DNA of 8,121 nt from an uncultured Collinsella sp. (GTDB taxonomy: Bacteria; Actinomycetota; Coriobacteriia; Coriobacteriales; Coriobacteriaceae): NCBI GenBank assembly GCA_902475475.1, contig CABRZY010000073.1, forward strand, positions 1 through 8,121. The letters are read 5' to 3'. Positions 5,448 to 8,121 of this stretch are shown here, piece after piece. How positions within the stretch are numbered: position 1 is the first letter of the stretch; each line of letters starts with the position of its first letter. The notes under the pieces are model-generated. The model did no database searches, was not told the DNA's origin, and saw nothing but the letters and a program-made list of their open reading frames with translations. The translations under genes and the position numbers were made by a program.

Positions 5448-7808
5448 CTAAGCCAACCCCAGCAATATGCCCGCCGAATGCACGACAAACGCCACAATCC
5501 AGGCAACGGCGACCTGAAACGCGAATACAGCCACGGCATAGCGCGCGCCCAACTCGCTCTTGACGGCGCCGATTGCCGCCACACAAGGCGGGTACAGCAA
5601 CGTAAAGACCAAGAACACGTAGGCGGTAAACGGCGAAAACATGGTCGACAGCGCCGCGGGCGACGTTGCGCCCAAAAGCACCGTGAGCGTCGAGATGACG
5701 CTCTCCTTGGCAATGAGCCCCGTGACGAGCGCCGTCGAGGCGCGCCAGTCGCCAAAGCCGAGCGGGGCCAACACCGGCGCGATGATGCTACCCAGACCGG
5801 CAAGCAGGCTTTGCGACTGGTCGGCGACCACGTTAAAGCGGATGTCGAACGTCTGAAGGAACCAGATGACCACGGTCGCGGCAAAGATAATGGTAAAGGC
5901 CTTGGTGATGAAGTCCTTGGCCTTATCCCATGCCAGCATCACCGTCGTCTTGACGCTCGGCAGGCGGTAATTGGGGAGCTCCATGATAAACGGCACCGGG
6001 TCGCCCTTAAATGCCGTGCGGTTGAGCACCAAAGCCGCGACGCAGCCGACCACGATACCGATCAGATAGAGCGAGACCATGGCGGGAACCGTCGCCTGCG
6101 GGAAAAACGCCCCGCACAGCAAGCCGTAAACCGGCAGCTTGGCTGAGCAGCTCATAAACGGCGTGAGCATGACCGTCATCTTGCGGTCGTGCTCGGATGG
6201 GAGCGTACGGGTCGACATGATAGCCGGCACGGTGCAGCCAAAACCGACGAGCATGGGCACAAAGCTGCGGCCCGACAGGCCAAAGCGACGCAACACCTTA
6301 TCCATGACAAAGGCCACGCGCGCCATGTATCCGGAGTCTTCCAGAATGGAGAGGAACAAAAAGAGCACGACGATAATCGGCAGGAAGGTCAGCACGCTGC
6401 CCACGCCCGTAAGCACGCCGTCGACAGCCAGCGAGCGCACCACGTCGTTGGTTCCGAACGCCTTGAGGCCCGCATCGGCCGAGGCGATGATGGCAGCGAT
6501 ACCGTCCTCCATGAGTCCCTGCAACGCCGCGCCGATCACGCCAAACGTCAGCCAAAAGACGAGGCCCATGATCACCAGAAACGCCGGAATGGCTGTGTAA
6601 CGACCTGTCAGGATGCGGTCAATCTTGACGGAGCGCACGTGCTCGCGGCTCTCGTGCGGCTTGACGACGCAACGCCCGCACACGTCGCCGATAAAGCTAA
6701 AACGCATATCGGCCAGCGCAGATAGGCGGTCGGTGCCGGCCTCGCCCTCCATCTGGGTGATGATGTGCTCGATAGCGTCGAGCTCATTGCGATCCAGGTG
6801 AAGCGCCTCGGTTACCAGCTCATCGCCCTCGACCAGCTTGGTCGCCGCAAAGCGCACCGGGATGTGCGCCGTCACGGCATGGTCCTCGATCAGGTTAGCA
6901 ATACCGTGGATGCAGCGATGCAGCGCACCGCCGTCCGGACCGTCGGGCGCGCAAAAGTCCAGGCGACCAGGGCGCTCGCGGAACCGCGCCACGTGCAGGG
7001 CGTGGTCCACCAGCTCGCCGATGCCCTCGTTGCGGGCAGCGCTAATGGGGACAACGGGCACGCCCAACAGGCTCTCGAGCAAGTTGACGTCTACGGCGCC
7101 GCCGTTGGCGGTCACCTCGTCCATCATGTTGAGCGCGATGACCATAGGACGGTCAAGCTCCATGAGCTGCAGTGTCAGGTACAGGTTGCGCTCGATGTTG
7201 GTGGCGTCAATGATGTCGATGATGGCGTCCGGACGCTCGTCGAGGATGAACTGACGGCTCACGACCTCCTCGCCTGTGTACGGCGACAGGGAGTAAATGC
7301 CGGGCAGGTCGGTAACGCTCGCCTCGGGATGGTTACGGATGGTGCCATCTTTGCGGTCGACCGTCACGCCGGGAAAGTTACCGACGTGCTGGTTGGAGCC
7401 CGTCAGCTGGTTGAATAACGTGGTCTTGCCGCAGTTTTGGTTGCCGGCGAGGGCAAAGTGCAGCGGCGCGCCCTCTGGCACGGCCGTCTTTGCCGCACGG
7501 GGCGAATACGTCCCCTCGCCCAGGGCCGGATGCTCCGTCGTGCCGATTGCGGCGTTAGCGCGCGGACCCGTATCGGTGTCGTGAATACCCACGAGCTCGA
7601 TGCGAGCGGCATCGTCCTTACGCAGTGTCAACTCGTAGCCACGCAGGCGGATCTCGAGCGGGTCACCCATGGGGGCGTACTTCATCATGGTGACTTCGGT
7701 GCCCGGCGTTAGACCCATGTCCAAAATATGCTGTCGGAGTGCCTGATCGTCCGATGCCACCGATGCGACAACGGCGTCCTTTCCAATCTCGAGTGTATCG
7801 AGCTTCAC
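5448..7808 (-). CDS. feoB: FeoA-FeoB fusion ferrous iron transporter
   Basis: A 786-residue protein importing Fe(II) across the cytoplasmic membrane. Residues 1-73 form a FeoA (SH3-like) domain ('ILDMGLTPGTEV', 28-39, is typical). A linker of about 40 residues leads to the FeoB G-protein domain: G1 'GNQNCGKTT' (122-130), switch I 'GVTVDRK' with T149, G3 'DLPG' (167-170), G4 'NMMD' (227-230), G5-like 'ISA' (255-257). The helical spacer domain ends near residue 400. The membrane domain has two Gate repeats with conserved cysteines: 'GFGCTVPAI' (C525), 'MSCSAKLPVYG' (C554), and 'YPPCVAAIGAVKSE' (C742). No FeoC gene follows. The start is taken as GTG at 7808 because a strong GGGGGAGGAA (7816-7825) precedes it and FeoA homology begins at once. 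In-frame ATGs at 7859 and 7985 lack such a site and would run through the candidate operator. It is transcribed alone, probably repressed when iron is plentiful. Confidence 0.96.
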   Translation of the reverse strand: MKLDTLEIGKDAVVASVASDDQALRQHILDMGLTPGTEVTMMKYAPMGDPLEIRLRGYELTLRKDDAARIELVGIHDTDTGPRANAAIGTTEHPALGEGTYSPRAAKTAVPEGAPLHFALAGNQNCGKTTLFNQLTGSNQHVGNFPGVTVDRKDGTIRNHPEASVTDLPGIYSLSPYTGEEVVSRQFILDERPDAIIDIIDATNIERNLYLTLQLMELDRPMVIALNMMDEVTANGGAVDVNLLESLLGVPVVPISAARNEGIGELVDHALHVARFRERPGRLDFCAPDGPDGGALHRCIHGIANLIEDHAVTAHIPVRFAATKLVEGDELVTEALHLDRNELDAIEHIITQMEGEAGTDRLSALADMRFSFIGDVCGRCVVKPHESREHVRSVKIDRILTGRYTAIPAFLVIMGLVFWLTFGVIGAALQGLMEDGIAAIIASADAGLKAFGTNDVVRSLAVDGVLTGVGSVLTFLPIIVVLFLFLSILEDSGYMARVAFVMDKVLRRFGLSGRSFVPMLVGFGCTVPAIMSTRTLPSEHDRKMTVMLTPFMSCSAKLPVYGLLCGAFFPQATVPAMVSLYLIGIVVGCVAALVLNRTAFKGDPVPFIMELPNYRLPSVKTTVMLAWDKAKDFITKAFTIIFAATVVIWFLQTFDIRFNVVADQSQSLLAGLGSIIAPVLAPLGFGDWRASTALVTGLIAKESVISTLTVLLGATSPAALSTMFSPFTAYVFLVFTLLYPPCVAAIGAVKSELGARYAVAVFAFQVAVAWIVAFVVHSAGILLGLA

Positions 7809-7815
7809 GTCCGTG

Positions 7816-7840
7816 TTCCTCCCCCGGCGCCCGCAGGGCG
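7816..7840 (-). promoter_or_regulatory. Ribosome binding site and leader hairpin fixing the feoAB GTG start
   Basis: GGGGGAGGAA (7816-7825, minus strand) lies 7 nt before GTG at 7808 and decides the start. Directly upstream of it CGCCC and GGGCG (7836-7840 and 7828-7832) form a 5-bp stem with a TGC loop, leaving the Shine-Dalgarno sequence single-stranded. It could stabilise the leader; nothing shows that it is a switch. Confidence 0.6.
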
Positions 7841-7850
7841 TTGTATTTAT

Positions 7851-7883
7851 GTTCACCATGGCTAACCGTTTGCCATGGCTAAC
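7851..7883. promoter_or_regulatory. Tandem palindromic operator in the feoAB leader, candidate metalloregulator site
   Basis: Two 16-bp imperfect palindromes lie end to end with a 17-bp period: GTTCACCATGGCTAAC (7851-7866) and GTTTGCCATGGCTAAC (7868-7883). Each is symmetric about CCATGG with GTT/AAC ends (12 of 16 and 14 of 16 positions). They share the exact 12-bp direct repeat CCATGGCTAACC (7856-7867, 7873-7884). The GGTTAGCC/GGCTAACC half-sites resemble the DtxR/IdeR class of iron- and manganese-responsive repressor sites (TTAGGTTAGSCTAACCTAA) but with a wider centre. Their place between the probable promoter and the feoAB start suits iron-dependent repression. The regulator is not encoded in the window. 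Confidence 0.55.
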
Positions 7884-7898
7884 CAATTTTAAACTTAC

Positions 7899-7928
7899 AT
7901 GATAGCGTGAACACACAACGACGTTCAA
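7899..7928 (-). promoter_or_regulatory. Candidate feoAB promoter
   Basis: On the minus strand TTGAAC (7923-7928), an 18-nt spacer, and TATCAT (7899-7904; five of six match TATAAT). The predicted transcript would begin near 7892 and the tandem palindromes would lie just downstream, a position suited to repression by roadblock or occlusion. An alternative -10, TAAAAT at 7887-7892, has only a weak -35. Confidence 0.45.
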
Positions 7929-7943
7929 TCGACAGATTGTTGC

Positions 7944-8042
7944 AAGGACCGTCCCCAAGTGCCGGCACAAAAGGAACGTCCCCAAGTGCCAAGTGCCACA
8001 AGAGTGTCCCTTTCGACTAGTCGCTTAAGAACGTCCCCAATG
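7944..8042. repeat. Degenerate GTCCCC repeat cluster
   Basis: A 20-nt unit occurs at 7944-7963 and 7971-7990 with one difference (AAGGACCGTCCCC versus AAGGAACGTCCCC, both followed by AAGTGCC). A shorter AAGTGCC follows directly at 7991-7997, and a third shortened copy, AAGAACGTCCCCAATG, lies at 8027-8042. Between them are the perfect palindromes GTGCCGGCAC (7959-7968) and CGACTAGTCG (8014-8023). No coding frame runs through. I associate such GTCCCC/GGGGAC intergenic repeats with Coriobacteria genomes, but copy number cannot be counted here. Confidence 0.6.
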
Positions 8043-8117
8043 ACTACCTCGATGTTTTGGCGCGGACAGACACTATGACCCAATCCGAGGGCACTGAAAA
8101 GATAGGAGCCCCCGCTC

Positions 8118-8121
8118 GTGA
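8118..8121 (+). CDS. Possible start of a plus-strand gene leaving the window
   Basis: GTG at 8118-8120 is preceded, 9 nt upstream, by AGGAG (8104-8108), a spacing compatible with translation initiation. Only one base of the next codon is visible, so nothing can be said of the product. If real, the gene is divergent from feoAB and the repeat cluster lies between the two. Confidence 0.2.

Noticed and set aside
7809..7985. Upstream in-frame ATG starts for feoAB (7859 and 7985)
   Set aside because: Neither has a Shine-Dalgarno sequence. The extra residues match no FeoA, and these starts would put the candidate promoter or operator inside the coding region. GTG at 7808 has a strong site.
1..8121. 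Defence system, CRISPR array, insertion sequence gene, tRNA or rRNA
   Set aside because: I found no repeat-spacer array, no transposase or nuclease motifs, and no tRNA- or rRNA-like segments. Every long gene belongs to an ordinary metabolic, transport or repair family apart from one unrecognised small protein.

Overview
The window looks like a chromosomal stretch from a moderately high-GC anaerobic actinobacterium of the class Coriobacteriia, most likely a gut Collinsella or close relative. This is inferred from overall composition, from the gene set (a FeoA-FeoB fusion iron transporter, an intracellular GH13 enzyme, a SotB-type exporter, a family-6 uracil-DNA-glycosylase-superfamily enzyme) and from intergenic 'CGTCCCCAAGTGCC' repeats of a kind I associate with that group. 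No sequence search was possible, so the taxonomy is a judgement.

Layout, left to right. Bases 1-137 hold no gene I can support. A class I/II aminotransferase (138-1274, minus) is divergent from a 220-residue unrecognised alpha/beta protein (1368-2030, plus). That protein converges, with a single base between stop codons, on a minus-strand pair: a GH13 alpha-amylase-family enzyme (2599-3975) followed 3 nt later by a DNA-deoxyinosine (hypoxanthine-DNA) glycosylase (2032-2595). Upstream of the pair lies a long, almost perfect hairpin element (4048-4114), then a sugar-efflux-type MFS transporter (4131-5327, minus). Between it and the next gene is a 12-bp GC-rich perfect hairpin whose loop appears to contain the -35 box of the transporter promoter. 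The largest gene is a single-chain FeoA-FeoB ferrous iron transporter (5448-7808, minus).

The feoAB leader is the richest regulatory stretch. It has a candidate promoter, two tandem 16-bp imperfect palindromes sharing a 12-bp direct repeat (a candidate metalloregulator operator), a small hairpin, and a strong Shine-Dalgarno sequence ahead of a GTG start. Upstream of that, the right edge carries three degenerate copies of a 'GTCCCCAA' repeat and possibly the start codon of a plus-strand gene that leaves the window.

The genes do not form one pathway. They are separate housekeeping or accessory units: amino-acid metabolism, base-deamination repair, alpha-glucan breakdown, sugar or drug export, and Fe(II) uptake. 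I see no defence system, mobile-element gene, CRISPR array, rRNA or tRNA. The items most worth a second look are non-coding: the 67-nt hairpin, the tandem feoAB operator and the GTCCCC repeats.
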